Shown: positions 8,281 through 18,400, counted from the first letter of the stretch. The stretch: 64,000 nt of DNA from JAAYBF01 sp963716445 (GCA_963716445.1 OY970313.1:1116001-1180000); one strand, 5' to 3'. The notes: a model not told the origin generated them from the letters alone. Translations and numbers: made by a program.

Positions 8281-8657
8281 TCGAGATCGAGGTCATCGAC
8301 GCGCCGGAGCCTCCGGCGCGCTTCGAGAGCGCCGCCAGGCGCGCGCTGGAGGAGGTCGGGATCGACGGGAGGCTCCACCTCGCGATCGCGTTCGTCGCGG
8401 CGGAGGAGATGCGCGCGCTGAACCGCGACCACCGTGGGATCGACCGTCCGACCGACGTCCTGTCGTTTCCGGTCGACGAGGCGGGCCCGGCCGCCGGTCC
8501 GCGCGAGCTCGGCGACGTCGTCGTCTGCCCCGAGCACGCCGAGGACCTGGTCGAGGCGGTGGTGCACGGCGTGCTGCACCTCTGCGGACACGACCACGAG
8601 ATCGACGACGGCGAGATGCTCGCCCTCCAGGACCGGATCGTGGAGCGTCTCGGGTGA
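8277..8657 (+). CDS. ybeY: rRNA maturation endoribonuclease YbeY, apparently with a CTG start
   Basis: YbeY is a zinc metalloenzyme needed for 16S rRNA 3' end maturation and ribosome quality control. The signature HGVLHLCGHDHE (about residues 99-110) provides three zinc-binding histidines. The only ATG (8409) would remove about 44 residues of the conserved N-terminal domain. In frame upstream, CTG at 8277 overlaps the phoH stop as CTGA, mirroring the GTGA/ATGA overlaps used by its neighbours, with a GGAGAG-like ribosome site just before it; ATC at 8280 is an alternative. With CTG the protein has 126 residues. era overlaps the end by GTGA. Confidence 0.85.
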   Translation: MIEIEVIDAPEPPARFESAARRALEEVGIDGRLHLAIAFVAAEEMRALNRDHRGIDRPTDVLSFPVDEAGPAAGPRELGDVVVCPEHAEDLVEAVVHGVLHLCGHDHEIDDGEMLALQDRIVERLG

Positions 8658-9538
8658 CGGCCCGGTCCGGGTTCGTCGCGCTCGCCGGCCGGCCGAACGC
8701 CGGCAAGTCGACGCTCGTCAACCGCGTGGTCGGCGACAAGGTGGCGATCGTCTCCGACAAGCCGCAGACGACCCGGCGGGAGATTCGCGGCATCGCCACC
8801 GGGAACGACTGGCAGCTGGTGCTCGTCGACCTGCCGGGCGTCCAGCGCCCGCGCGACCCGATGACCGAGCGGATGCAGCGGCGCGTCGAGCGTGCGCTCG
8901 CGGACGCCGACGCCGTGCTGTTCGTGCTCAACGGGACGCAGCGGGTCGGGCCGGGCGACCGCTACATCGCGCGTGCGATCCGCTCCGCCGGCCTTCCGGC
9001 GGTCACCGCGGTCAACAAGATCGACCGGCTCGACCGCGCCGGCGCCGTCGCGGCGCTGACCGCCGCGGCGGACCTCGGCGTCCAGGGCGACATATTCCCG
9101 ATCAGCGCCAAGGCCGGCGACGGGGTCGACGAGCTGGTCGAGCACGTCGTCGGGCTGCTCCCGGAGGGCCCGCTGCTCTACCCGCCGGAGGACAGCTCCG
9201 ACCTCGCCGAGCACGTCCGGATCGCCGAGCTGGTGCGCGAGCAGGTGCTCCGCCGGACCCGCGAGGAGCTGCCGCACGCCGTCGAGGTCGAGGTGACCGA
9301 CATCTCCGAGCGCGACGGCGACCTGCTGGCGATCGAGGCCAACGTCTGGGCCGAGAGCGAGTCGCAGAAGGGCATCCTGATCGGCGGCGGCGGGCGCATG
9401 GTCAAGGCCGTCGGCGTCGCCGCGCGCAAGGAGATCGAGACGGTGCTCGGATGCCGCGTCCATCTCGAGCTGCGCGTCCGCGTGCGGCGCGGCTGGCGAA
9501 CCGACGAGGGGCTGCTCGATCGCCTCGGGATCGAGTGA
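8654..9538 (+). CDS. era: GTPase Era
   Basis: A 294-residue essential GTPase that binds the 3' end of 16S rRNA during 30S assembly. G1 GRPNAGKST (about residues 12-20), G2 region DKPQTTRREIRG, G3 DLPG, G4 NKID, and a C-terminal type II KH domain with GGGGRMVK are all present. GTG start overlaps the ybeY stop. Era and YbeY act on the same rRNA end, which explains the coupling. The 58-base gap downstream has only a short GC palindrome (9540-9551) before the hisIE promoter. Confidence 0.96.
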   Translation: MTARSGFVALAGRPNAGKSTLVNRVVGDKVAIVSDKPQTTRREIRGIATGNDWQLVLVDLPGVQRPRDPMTERMQRRVERALADADAVLFVLNGTQRVGPGDRYIARAIRSAGLPAVTAVNKIDRLDRAGAVAALTAAADLGVQGDIFPISAKAGDGVDELVEHVVGLLPEGPLLYPPEDSSDLAEHVRIAELVREQVLRRTREELPHAVEVEVTDISERDGDLLAIEANVWAESESQKGILIGGGGRMVKAVGVAARKEIETVLGCRVHLELRVRVRRGWRTDEGLLDRLGIE

Positions 9539-9583
9539 CGCGGGGCCCCGCCTGCGCGCCACGGCGCCCCTGAGCGCTTCTGG

Positions 9584-9589
9584 AACAAT
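9584..9589 (+). promoter_or_regulatory. Putative leaderless -10 for hisIE-trp operon
   Basis: AACAAT lies 7 bases before the GTG at 9597, the same spacing seen for clear TAnnnT elements elsewhere in the window. First base deviates from the consensus, so support is modest. No attenuator or leader peptide precedes the operon. Confidence 0.35.
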
Positions 9590-9596
9590 CGGGCGC

Positions 9597-10196
9597 GTGG
9601 AGGAAATTCGCTTCGACGACCAGGGCCTCGTCCCGTGCGTGATGCAGGACGCCCGCACGGGCGAGGTGCTCACGCTCGCCTACATGAACGAGCAGGCGCT
9701 GGCGCGCACGCGCGAGACGGGCGAGATGCACTTCTGGAGCCGCTCGCGCGGCGAGCTGTGGCACAAGGGAGCCACCTCCGGCAACACGATGCGGCTGCGC
9801 GCGCTGCGCTACGACTGCGACTGCGACGCGATCGTCGCGCTCGTCGATCCGACCGGCCCGGCCTGCCACACCGGCGAGCGAAGCTGCTTCCACGCCGGTG
9901 ACCTCGACCCCCAGCCGGGCGAGGCGCTCGCGACCCTGGAGCGGACGATCGCCGACCGCAGGCGCGCCGCCGCGGACGGCTCGAGCTACACCGCGAAGCT
10001 GCTCGCCGACCCGCCGTTCATCGGCGAGAAGGTGCGCGAGGAGGCCGAGGAGGTGACCCGCGCCGCCGCCGGCGAGTCGGACCAGCGACTGCGCGAGGAG
10101 GCGGCCGACGTGCTCTACCACCTGGCCGTCCTGCTGGCCTCGCGCGGGCTGTCGTTCACCGACGCCTTCGAGGAGCTCAATGACCGTCGCCGCTGA
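9597..10196 (+). CDS. hisIE: Bifunctional phosphoribosyl-AMP cyclohydrolase / phosphoribosyl-ATP pyrophosphatase
   Basis: A 199-residue fusion catalysing steps 2 and 3 of histidine biosynthesis. HisI domain, residues 1-110, with the SGN motif and the zinc cysteines DCDCDA and CHTGERSCFH; HisE domain, residues 115-199, with the EKV.EEA.EV and EEAADVLYHL helices of the MazG-like pyrophosphatase fold. The start of trpE lies inside its last 17 bases, so histidine and tryptophan genes are co-transcribed here. GTG start is supported by the N-terminus aligning with HisI (IRFDDQGLVPC). Both pathways draw on PRPP, which gives a metabolic reason for coupling. Confidence 0.95.
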   Translation: MEEIRFDDQGLVPCVMQDARTGEVLTLAYMNEQALARTRETGEMHFWSRSRGELWHKGATSGNTMRLRALRYDCDCDAIVALVDPTGPACHTGERSCFHAGDLDPQPGEALATLERTIADRRRAAADGSSYTAKLLADPPFIGEKVREEAEEVTRAAAGESDQRLREEAADVLYHLAVLLASRGLSFTDAFEELNDRRR

Positions 10197-11667
10197 GGGC
10201 CTCGAGCTGACGCCTTCGCTCGAGGAGGTGCGCGAGCTGACCCGCGAGCACACGCTCGTCCCGCTCCGGCACACCTTCGTCGACGACTGCGAGACGCCGG
10301 TCTCGGCCTACCTCAAGCTGCGCGGCGACGGACCGTCGTTCCTGCTCGAGTCGGCCGAGCAGGGCGGGCGCTTCGGCCGCTGGTCGTTCCTCGGCTTCCG
10401 GCCGCGGACGGTGATCCGGCTCGAGCACGGCGAGCTGACCGCGGGCGGCCTGCGGCGCGCGGTCGACGATCCCTACGCCGCCGTCACGGAGGAGCTGAGC
10501 CGGTACCGGATCGCGCCGCTCGAGGGCCTGCCGCCGTTCGCCGGCGGTGCGGTCGGGCTCTTCGGCTACGACCTGGTGCGCTACTCGGAGCCGTCGGTCG
10601 GGACCGGCAATCCCGACGAGCTCGGGACGCCCGACATGGCCCTGATGGTGACCGACGTGCTGGTCGCGTTCGACCACCTGCGCCACGAGCTGTCGATCCT
10701 CGCGAACGTCTTCGCCGAGGACGACGTCGACGAGGCGTACGCGGAGGCGGCGGCGGCGATCGCCGAGGTCCGCGAGCGCCTGCGGGCACCCGTCCCGCGC
10801 GCCGACGCCGGCACGCGCGAGCCGCCGCGCTTCCAGTCGAACCTCGGCTCCGACGGACATGCCGCGGCCGTCGAGCGCTGCAAGGAGTACATCCGCGCCG
10901 GCGACGCCTACCAGATCGTCCCGAGCCAGCGCTGGAGCGCTGAGACGCCGGTCAGCGCGTTCTCGATCTACCGTGGGCTGCGCGCCGTCAACCCGAGCCC
11001 CTACATGTACTTCCTCGACTTCGGCGACTTCGAGATCGCGGGCGCCTCGCCCGAGTCGCTGGTCAAGGTCACCGGCCGTCACGCCGAGCAGCGCCCGATC
11101 GCCGGGACGCGCCCGCGCGCCGGCACGCCGACGGAGGACCGGCGGCGAGCCGAGGAGCTGCTCGCCGACGAGAAGGAGCGCGCCGAGCACGTGATGCTCG
11201 TCGACCTGGCGCGCAACGACCTCGGCCGGGTCTGCGAGTACGGATCGGTGAGCGTCGACGAGCTGATGGCGGTCGAGACCTACTCGCACGTGCTGCACAT
11301 CGTCTCGTCGGTCTCCGGCACGCTCCGCGACGAGGTGACCGCGATGGACGCGCTTGCCGCCTCGCTCCCCGCGGGAACGCTCTCGGGGGCGCCGAAGATC
11401 CGCGCGATGCAGATCATCGACGAGCTCGAGCCGGTGCGCCGGGGTCCGTACGGGGGCTCGGTCGGCTACCTGTCCTACACGGGCGACCTCGACACCTGCA
11501 TCTACATCCGCTCGGCGGTCGTCAAGGACGGCCGCGTCCATCTGCAGGCCGGCGGGGGGATCGTCGCCGACTCCGATCCCGGCTACGAGGTGCGCGAGAC
11601 CGAGCACAAGGCGGGCGCCGTGTTCCAGGCGATCGAGCTCGCCTGCCGCCAGGCGGACTGGGCATGA
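10180..11667 (+). CDS. trpE: Anthranilate synthase component I
   Basis: A 495-residue chorismate-utilising enzyme that, with TrpG, makes anthranilate from chorismate and glutamine. The C-terminal catalytic domain has the motifs PSPYMYFLDFGDFEIAGASP, RPIAGTRPRAG, LLADEKERAEHVMLVDLARND and LSGAPKIRAMQIIDELEP. The N-terminal tryptophan feedback site appears as LLESAEQGGR, close to the LLES motif of feedback-sensitive enzymes. ATG start overlaps hisIE by 17 bases; the TGA overlaps the trpG ATG. Para-aminobenzoate synthase is the alternative, but the surrounding trp genes settle it. Confidence 0.96.
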   Translation: MTVAAEGLELTPSLEEVRELTREHTLVPLRHTFVDDCETPVSAYLKLRGDGPSFLLESAEQGGRFGRWSFLGFRPRTVIRLEHGELTAGGLRRAVDDPYAAVTEELSRYRIAPLEGLPPFAGGAVGLFGYDLVRYSEPSVGTGNPDELGTPDMALMVTDVLVAFDHLRHELSILANVFAEDDVDEAYAEAAAAIAEVRERLRAPVPRADAGTREPPRFQSNLGSDGHAAAVERCKEYIRAGDAYQIVPSQRWSAETPVSAFSIYRGLRAVNPSPYMYFLDFGDFEIAGASPESLVKVTGRHAEQRPIAGTRPRAGTPTEDRRRAEELLADEKERAEHVMLVDLARNDLGRVCEYGSVSVDELMAVETYSHVLHIVSSVSGTLRDEVTAMDALAASLPAGTLSGAPKIRAMQIIDELEPVRRGPYGGSVGYLSYTGDLDTCIYIRSAVVKDGRVHLQAGGGIVADSDPGYEVRETEHKAGAVFQAIELACRQADWA

Positions 11668-12284
11668 GCGAGCCCAGGGCGTCTGCGTCCCCCGGTCCCC
11701 CCGCATCGGCTGGCCGGGCTGGGAGGGTCCTGGTCATCGACAACTACGACTCGTTCACGTACAACCTCGTCCAGTACCTCGGCGAGCTGGGCGCTGAGCC
11801 CGTCGTGGTGCGCAACGACGGCGCGTCCGTGGACGAGCTGCTCGAGCTGGTGCGCGACGGCCGGCTGATCGTGTCGCCCGGCCCCTGCACGCCGGCCGAC
11901 GCCGGCGTCTCGGTCGAGGCGATCCGCCGCTTCGCCGAGCAGCGGATACCGGTGCTCGGCGTCTGCCTCGGCCATCAGGCGATCGCGACGGCGTTCGGCG
12001 GGCGCGTCGTACGCGGGGAGCCCGTCCACGGAAAGGTCGCCGACGTCGTCCACGACGGCCGGACGGTCTTCGCGGGGCTCGACAGCCCGTTCGTCGCCGG
12101 CCGCTATCACTCGCTGGTCGTCGATCCGGACCTGCCGCCGGAGCTCGAGCGGTCGGCCGGCTACGACGACGTGGTGATGGGCATCCGCCACCGCGAGCTG
12201 CCCGTCGAGGGAGTGCAGTTCCACCCGGAGTCGGTGCTCACCGGCGACGGCATGGCCATACTTCGCAACTTCCTCTCGCTCTGA
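11664..12284 (+). CDS. trpG: Anthranilate synthase component II (glutamine amidotransferase)
   Basis: A 206-residue class I amidotransferase supplying ammonia to TrpE. The nucleophile Cys is in GVCLGHQAI, and the catalytic His/Glu pair is in VQFHPESV. The first 20 residues are a Pro/Ala/Ser-rich stretch before the usual VLVIDNYDSFTYN start; it could be a linker or a mis-assigned start, but ATG 11664 overlaps the trpE stop exactly (ATGA) so it is retained. The same subunit often also serves para-aminobenzoate synthase in bacteria with only one copy; that cannot be judged here. Confidence 0.95.
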   Translation: MSEPRASASPGPPASAGRAGRVLVIDNYDSFTYNLVQYLGELGAEPVVVRNDGASVDELLELVRDGRLIVSPGPCTPADAGVSVEAIRRFAEQRIPVLGVCLGHQAIATAFGGRVVRGEPVHGKVADVVHDGRTVFAGLDSPFVAGRYHSLVVDPDLPPELERSAGYDDVVMGIRHRELPVEGVQFHPESVLTGDGMAILRNFLSL

Positions 12285-12306
12285 GAGCGCGCGGGAGGAG
12301 CTCGAC

Positions 12307-13335
12307 ATGCCCAATCCGATCCTCACCGAGGCGATCGACCGGCTGTGCCGGAGCGAGGCGCTGAGCGCCGACGAGGCGGCCGCCTGCCTGCACGAGGTTA
12401 TGGAGGGACGGGCCTCCGACGTCCAGGCCGCCGGCTTGCTGATCGCGTTTCGCAGCAAGGGCGAGACCGTCGAGGAGATCGCCGGCATGGCGCGGGCGAT
12501 GCGTGAGCTGGCGACGCCGGTCGCGCCGGCGCACGACGACCTGGTCGACACCGCCGGCACCGGCGGGGGCCGGCCGACGTTCAACGTGTCGACGACGGCG
12601 GCCTTCGTGGCGGCCGGAGCGGGCTGTCGGGTCGCCAAGCACGGCAACCGCTCGGCGACCGGCCGTTCGGGCTCCGCCGACGTGCTCGAGGCGCTCGGCG
12701 CGCGGATCGACCTCGAGCCGGCGGCCGTCGCGACGTGCATCGACGAGATCGGCTTCGGCTTCATGTTCGCGCCGGCCCACCATCCGGCGATGAAGAACGT
12801 CGTGCCGGTGCGCAAGGAGCTCGCCGTGCGGACGATCTTCAACTTCCTCGGCCCGCTGACCAACCCGGCCGGGGCGCGGCGCCAGCTGATCGGCGTGTCC
12901 GACCGCCGCTTCCTCGACTTCATGGCCGCCGCCTTGGGCGAGCTCGGATGCGAGCATGCGCTCGTGGTGGCGAGCGACGACGGGCTCGACGAGCTGAGCG
13001 TCTCGGGGACGACCCACGTGGTCGAGCTGCGCGACGGACGGATCGCGAGCTACGTCCTACGGCCCGAGGCCGTCGGTCTGAGCGCCTCGCCGCAGGACGC
13101 CGTCGCCGCCGGCACGCCCGAGGCCAACGCCGCGATCGCCCGCCGTGTGATGGCCGGCGAGACGGGCGCCGAGCGCGACCTGACGGTCCTCAACGCGGGA
13201 GCAGCGATCTACGTCGGCGGGGGGGCCGAGTCGATCGAGGAGGGCGTCAGGACGGCGGAGCAGGCGATCGACTCGGGCGCCGCGAGCGCCGTGATGGAGC
13301 GGTTCGTCGCGCGGACGCGGGAGCTGGTCGCGTGA
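12307..13335 (+). CDS. trpD: Anthranilate phosphoribosyltransferase
   Basis: A 342-residue enzyme transferring phosphoribose from PRPP to anthranilate. The PRPP loop DTAGTGGGRPTFNVSTTAAF (about residues 79-98), the KHGNRS motif and the anthranilate-site region HPAMKNVVPVRKELAVRT are intact. A strong Shine-Dalgarno (GGAGGA, about 12294) precedes the ATG, which compensates for the 22-base gap after trpG, the only real break in the first half of the operon. The TGA overlaps the trpC GTG. Confidence 0.96.
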   Translation: MPNPILTEAIDRLCRSEALSADEAAACLHEVMEGRASDVQAAGLLIAFRSKGETVEEIAGMARAMRELATPVAPAHDDLVDTAGTGGGRPTFNVSTTAAFVAAGAGCRVAKHGNRSATGRSGSADVLEALGARIDLEPAAVATCIDEIGFGFMFAPAHHPAMKNVVPVRKELAVRTIFNFLGPLTNPAGARRQLIGVSDRRFLDFMAAALGELGCEHALVVASDDGLDELSVSGTTHVVELRDGRIASYVLRPEAVGLSASPQDAVAAGTPEANAAIARRVMAGETGAERDLTVLNAGAAIYVGGGAESIEEGVRTAEQAIDSGAASAVMERFVARTRELVA

Positions 13336-14150
13336 GCGAGCGGCTCGAGGCGCTGGTGCGCGCCACGCGCGAGGCGGTCGAACGCAGGAAGGAGGCCGTG
13401 CCGGCAGCCGAGCTGGAGCTTGCCGCCGCGGCCCGCGCCGACGACGCGCGACCGTTCGCGGAGGCGCTCTCGCGGCCCGGGACGTCGCTGATCGCCGAGC
13501 ACAAGCGCCGCTCGCCGTCGGCCGGCGAGATCCGGCCCGGCGCCGGCTGTGCGGAGATCGTCTCCGCGTACGAGCGCGGCGGCGCCGCCGCGCTGTCGGT
13601 GCTGACCGAGGAGGCGCACTTCGGCGGCTCGCTCGAGGACCTGCGCGCCGCGCGCGCGGCGACCAGCCTGCCGATCCTGCGCAAGGACTTCACCGTCGAC
13701 CGCTACATGCTGCTCGAGGCCCGCGCCGCCGGAGCGGACGCCGTCCTGCTGGTCGTCGGCTCGCTGCGCGACGGCGAGCTGGCGGAGCTGCTGCACGGGG
13801 CGCGCGACCTCGACCTCGACGCGATCGTCGAGGTGTCGAGTCCCGAGGAGCTGGACGTTGCGCTCGCGGTCGACGCCGACGTGATCGGGATCAACAATCG
13901 CGACCTCACCGACTTCTCGATCGACATCTCGCGCACGTTCGACCTGCTCGGCGACGTGCCGGCCGGCAAGGTCGTCGTCTCGGAGTCCGGGATCGTCTAC
14001 CGCGAGCAGATCGACGAGCTGGAGCGCGTCGGCGTCGACGCCGTGCTCGTCGGCGAGACCGTGATGCGCGCCGACGATCCCGAGGCCGCGGTCCGCGCCC
14101 TCGCCGGTCGGGAGCAGGCGATCGACCCGGATCGGCCCGAGACGCTTTAA
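13332..14150 (+). CDS. trpC: Indole-3-glycerol phosphate synthase
   Basis: A 272-residue TIM barrel that cyclises CdRP to indole-3-glycerol phosphate. The family motifs IAEHKRRSPSAG, ALSVLTEEAHFGGS, PILRKDFTVDRYML and GINNRDLTDFSID hold the catalytic Lys and Glu residues. GTG start overlaps the trpD stop (GTGA). About a dozen extra C-terminal residues (REQAIDPDRPETL) follow the usual end. The downstream gene is not a trp gene: a membrane-anchored protease is placed between trpC and trpF. Confidence 0.95.
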   Translation: MSERLEALVRATREAVERRKEAVPAAELELAAAARADDARPFAEALSRPGTSLIAEHKRRSPSAGEIRPGAGCAEIVSAYERGGAAALSVLTEEAHFGGSLEDLRAARAATSLPILRKDFTVDRYMLLEARAAGADAVLLVVGSLRDGELAELLHGARDLDLDAIVEVSSPEELDVALAVDADVIGINNRDLTDFSIDISRTFDLLGDVPAGKVVVSESGIVYREQIDELERVGVDAVLVGETVMRADDPEAAVRALAGREQAIDPDRPETL

Positions 14151-14184
14151 GCACGCTTAAGCGGGCATACGTACAACTCTGGTC

Positions 14185-15420
14185 ATGACCGAGACGACTC
14201 CGCCACAGCGTTCAGCGTTTTCGATCTTCCTAGCCGCAGCCCTCGGAGGGCTGGTCGTGCTGGTCGGGGGCACGGCGCTGATCGCGACGGACGTGATCGA
14301 CACCGGCGACGAGACGACGCGCGTGGTCCGCGAGACGATCCCGACACGCGGCGTCTCGTCCAACCCCGAGAGCGACGACGGGCGGACCGTCGCCGACATC
14401 TACAAGCGCGAGGGCAAGGGCGTCGTGTTCGTCCTGGCGGAGAGCTCGTCGGACTCGAACTCGCCGTTCGGCGCGCCCGACGGCGGTGGGCAGGCCAGCG
14501 GATCGGGCTTCGTCGTCGACAGGAGCGGAACGATCGTCACGAACGCCCACGTGGTGGGGGACTCCGACCAGGTCCGGGTCCGCTTCGAGGAGGACGGCGA
14601 CCTCGTCGACGCCGACGTCGTCGGCTCCGATCCGTCGACCGACATGGCGGTGCTGAAGGTCGATCCCGACGACGCCGAGCTCCAGCCGCTGCCGCTCGGC
14701 GACAGCTCGGAGGCTGAGGTGGGCGATGCCGTGGTGGCGATCGGCAATCCGTTCGGCTACACGCGCTCGGTGACGACCGGGATCATCTCGGCGAAGCAGC
14801 GTCAGATCACCGCTCCGAACGGGTTCTCGATCGAGAACGTGATCCAGACCGACGCCGCGATCAACCCGGGCAACTCGGGCGGGCCGCTGCTCGACGCCGA
14901 GGGCCGCGTGATCGGGATCAACTCGCAGATCGCGACCGGCGGCTCGAGCGGCTCCGTGGGCATCGGCTTCGCGGTGCCGGTCGACACCGTCAAGAGCCAG
15001 CTCCCGCAGCTCAAGCGCGGCGACGAGATCGAGCGCGCCTTTCTCGGCATCGAGATGATCGGCGTGACCGACGACGTCGCCCGCGACCTGAACCTCGCCG
15101 CCGACGAGGGCGCCCTGGTCCAGAAGATCGTCGAGGACGGCCCGGCGGACAAGGCCGGGCTGCGGGCCGGCAGGACTCCGACCGGCGACGGCATCACCGC
15201 CGGCGGCGACCTGATCGTCAAGGTCGACGGCGAGGACGTGAAGAGCCCGGACGACGTTCCGGCTGCGCTGGCCGATCTCAAGCCGGGCGACGAGGTCGAG
15301 ATCGAGTTCTATCGCGGCGACGAGCGCAAGACCGTCGAGGTGGAGCTCGGCGAGCGGCCGGCGTCGCTCGGCGACCGTCAGGGCCAAGGCGGGGGCGGCG
15401 GCCTCCCCGACCTTCCGTAG
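14185..15420 (+). CDS. HtrA/DegP-like S1C serine protease with PDZ domain
   Basis: A 411-residue membrane-anchored protease. One N-terminal transmembrane helix (about residues 12-34) puts the catalytic domain outside the membrane. The trypsin-like domain carries His in VTNAHVVGD, Asp in DPSTDMAVLKV and Ser in NPGNSGGPLL; a PDZ domain follows (about 285-395), ending in a Gly-rich tail. It probably degrades misfolded envelope proteins. It lies between trpC and trpF with gaps of 34 and 72 bases and may have its own promoter (a TACAAC hexamer, 14171-14176, ends 8 bases before the ATG). Nothing suggests a role in tryptophan synthesis. Confidence 0.93.
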   Translation: MTETTPPQRSAFSIFLAAALGGLVVLVGGTALIATDVIDTGDETTRVVRETIPTRGVSSNPESDDGRTVADIYKREGKGVVFVLAESSSDSNSPFGAPDGGGQASGSGFVVDRSGTIVTNAHVVGDSDQVRVRFEEDGDLVDADVVGSDPSTDMAVLKVDPDDAELQPLPLGDSSEAEVGDAVVAIGNPFGYTRSVTTGIISAKQRQITAPNGFSIENVIQTDAAINPGNSGGPLLDAEGRVIGINSQIATGGSSGSVGIGFAVPVDTVKSQLPQLKRGDEIERAFLGIEMIGVTDDVARDLNLAADEGALVQKIVEDGPADKAGLRAGRTPTGDGITAGGDLIVKVDGEDVKSPDDVPAALADLKPGDEVEIEFYRGDERKTVEVELGERPASLGDRQGQGGGGGLPDLP

Positions 15421-15492
15421 CGGCTCTCGCGCCTGGCCGGCTCCCGGCGCGGCTCGCCCGCCGCCGCGAGGTCGGCGTGCGACGATTGAGGG

Positions 15493-16136
15493 GTGACGCG
15501 ATTCAAGTCCTGCGGCATCACCAGCCTCGACGACGCCCGCATGGCGGCCGATCTCGGCGCCTGGGCGGTCGGGCTGATCCTCTGGGACCAGAGCGCGCGC
15601 GCCTGCTCGCCGGCCGCGGCCGAGGAGATCGGCGCCGCGCTGCACCGGCGCTGCGAGATCGCCGGCGTGTTCGTCAACGCGCCGCTCGACGAGCTGGCGC
15701 TGGCGGCCGATCGCTACGGGCTCACGCTGCTCCAGCTCCACGGCGACGAGGGCCCCGCCTACTGCCGCGAGGCGGCGCGCCGCACCGGCTGCAAGGTGAT
15801 CAAGGCGGTGCGCGTCAAGGACGCCGCCGTCGTACGCGGGCTGGACGCCTACGCGACCGACTACCACCTGCTCGACGCCTACGTTCCGGAGACCCGCGGC
15901 GGCACCGGGCAGACCTTCGCGTGGGATCTCGTCCGCCACCACCGCGGTAGCGTGCCGGTCGTGCTGTCCGGAGGGCTGACGCCCGACAACGTCGGCGAGG
16001 CGATCGTCGCCGCCCATCCGTTCGCGGTCGACTGCGCGAGCGGCACCGAGGCCGAGGCCGGCCGCAAGGATCCGCGCCTGATGGAGGCGTTCGTGCGCGC
16101 CGTCGCGGCGGCCGACGAGCGCGAGGCCGTGCGCGC

Positions 16137-16140
<4 letters not shown>
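15493..16140 (+). CDS. trpF: Phosphoribosylanthranilate isomerase
   Basis: A 215-residue TIM-barrel enzyme converting phosphoribosylanthranilate to CdRP. The N-terminal FKSCGITSLDDARMAADLGA segment contains the catalytic Cys, and the C-terminal LSGGLTPDNVGEAI and FAVDCASGTE segments bind phosphate and supply the catalytic Asp. GTG start at 15493 is used; the 72 bases upstream hold GACGAT 6 bases before the start, a weak -10 candidate. The TGA overlaps the trpB ATG, so trpF-trpB-trpA form a tight block. Confidence 0.95.
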
Positions 16141-17311
<1,171 letters not shown>

Positions 17312-17315
<4 letters not shown>

Positions 17316-18115
17316 GCGCCGTCAGCGCTCCGGCGGGCGCGCGCCGGATCGAGGAGGCGTTCGCCACGCACGGCAAGCGGGCCGCCCTGATGCCCTACCT
17401 GATGGGCGGCTACCCGAACATCGACGTATCGCGCGCCGCCGGCGAGGCCGCCGTCGACGCCGGGGCCGACCTGATCGAGCTCGGCATCCCGTTCTCCGAC
17501 CCGCTCGCCGACGGTCCGACGATCCACGCCGCCGGGACGGCGGCGCTCGCCGCCGGCGTCACCCCGACCGACGTTCTCGACGTCTGCGAGTCGCTCGCTC
17601 GGCGCGTGCCGGTGGCTCTGATGGTCTACGCGAACGTCGTCCTCGTCGACGGGCCCGACGCGTTCGCGAGCCGCGCGGCGCGAGCCGGCGCGGCCGGGCT
17701 GATCGTCCCGGACCTCCCACAGGACGAGTCGGCGTCCGTGCGTGCGGCATGCGACGCCGCCGGGCTCGCCCTCGTGCCCCTGGTCGCGCCCTCGAGCACC
17801 TCTGAGCGGGTCGCCGAGATCGGCCGCGAGGCGCGCGGGTTCGTCTACGCCGTGTCGCTCGCCGGCACCACCGGCGAGCGCGCTGAGCTGCCGTCCGAGC
17901 TGCCGCGGCTCGTCGAGCGCGTCCGGGCGGCGACGAGCGTCCCCGTGGCGGTCGGCTTCGGCATCTCGACCGCCGACCAGGCCGCGGCGGTCGGCGAGCT
18001 GGCCGACGGCGTGATCGTCGGCAGCCGGGTGGTGCGCGCCGCGGGCGAGGGCGGCGCGGAGGCGGTCGGGGCGGTCGTCGCCGAGCTCGCCGAGGGCCTC
18101 GCGCTGGGCTCCTGA
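17312..18115 (+). CDS. trpA: Tryptophan synthase alpha chain
   Basis: A 267-residue TIM barrel that cleaves indole-3-glycerol phosphate. The signature LIELGIPFSDPLADGP carries the catalytic Glu and Asp, and the phosphate site GFGIST is conserved. GTG start overlaps the trpB stop. It ends the operon; the next gene has its own promoter-like TAGTCT at 18133 and no terminator hairpin is evident in the gap. Confidence 0.96.
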
Positions 18116-18132
18116 AGGCGCGGGCGCTCATG

Positions 18133-18138
18133 TAGTCT
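18133..18138 (+). promoter_or_regulatory. -10 element for the small membrane protein gene
   Basis: TAGTCT lies 51 bases before the ATG at 18189, leaving a leader of about 44 bases with a clear Shine-Dalgarno (AAGGAG at about 18176). Confidence 0.45.
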
Positions 18139-18188
18139 GCGGCCCCGACGACCGTGGCCGCGCCCGTGCAGACCAAGGAGACCTCGAG

Positions 18189-18377
18189 ATGATCGTGCTA
18201 GTGAGCATCACCGTTGGGCTGGTCGTCTGGCTGACGGCGTGGGCGTTCGGCGTCAAGGCCTTCGACGCGTTCCTCTTCACGGCGCTGCTCGGCTTCGTCG
18301 CCGCCGCGGTGCAGATGGCGCTGCCGTTCGTGAAGCAGATCCTGACCGGCGAGCCGGCCTCGCCGGGCGACCGCTAG
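18189..18377 (+). CDS. Small two-helix membrane protein, unknown function
   Basis: A 62-residue hydrophobic protein with two predicted membrane helices (about residues 3-20 and 26-48) separated by a short Lys/Asp turn, and a short hydrophilic tail. The good ribosome site (AAGGAG, 8 bases upstream) and strong third-position GC support a real gene. No motif gives a function. It lies between trpA and a lipoprotein gene with its own -10 element. Confidence 0.7.
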   Translation: MIVLVSITVGLVVWLTAWAFGVKAFDAFLFTALLGFVAAAVQMALPFVKQILTGEPASPGDR

Positions 18378-18386
18378 CGACCTTCC

Positions 18387-18392
18387 TAGAAT
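18387..18392 (+). promoter_or_regulatory. Leaderless -10 element for the lipoprotein gene
   Basis: TAGAAT, 8 bases before the GTG at 18401. No Shine-Dalgarno is present between them, so the start codon is probably at or next to the transcript 5' end. Confidence 0.55.
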
Positions 18393-18400
18393 CGGCGGCG

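Noticed and set aside
9539..9596. Tryptophan attenuator, T-box or leader peptide before the his/trp operon
   Set aside because: Only 58 bases are available, with no run of Trp codons, no T-box sequence and only a short palindrome.
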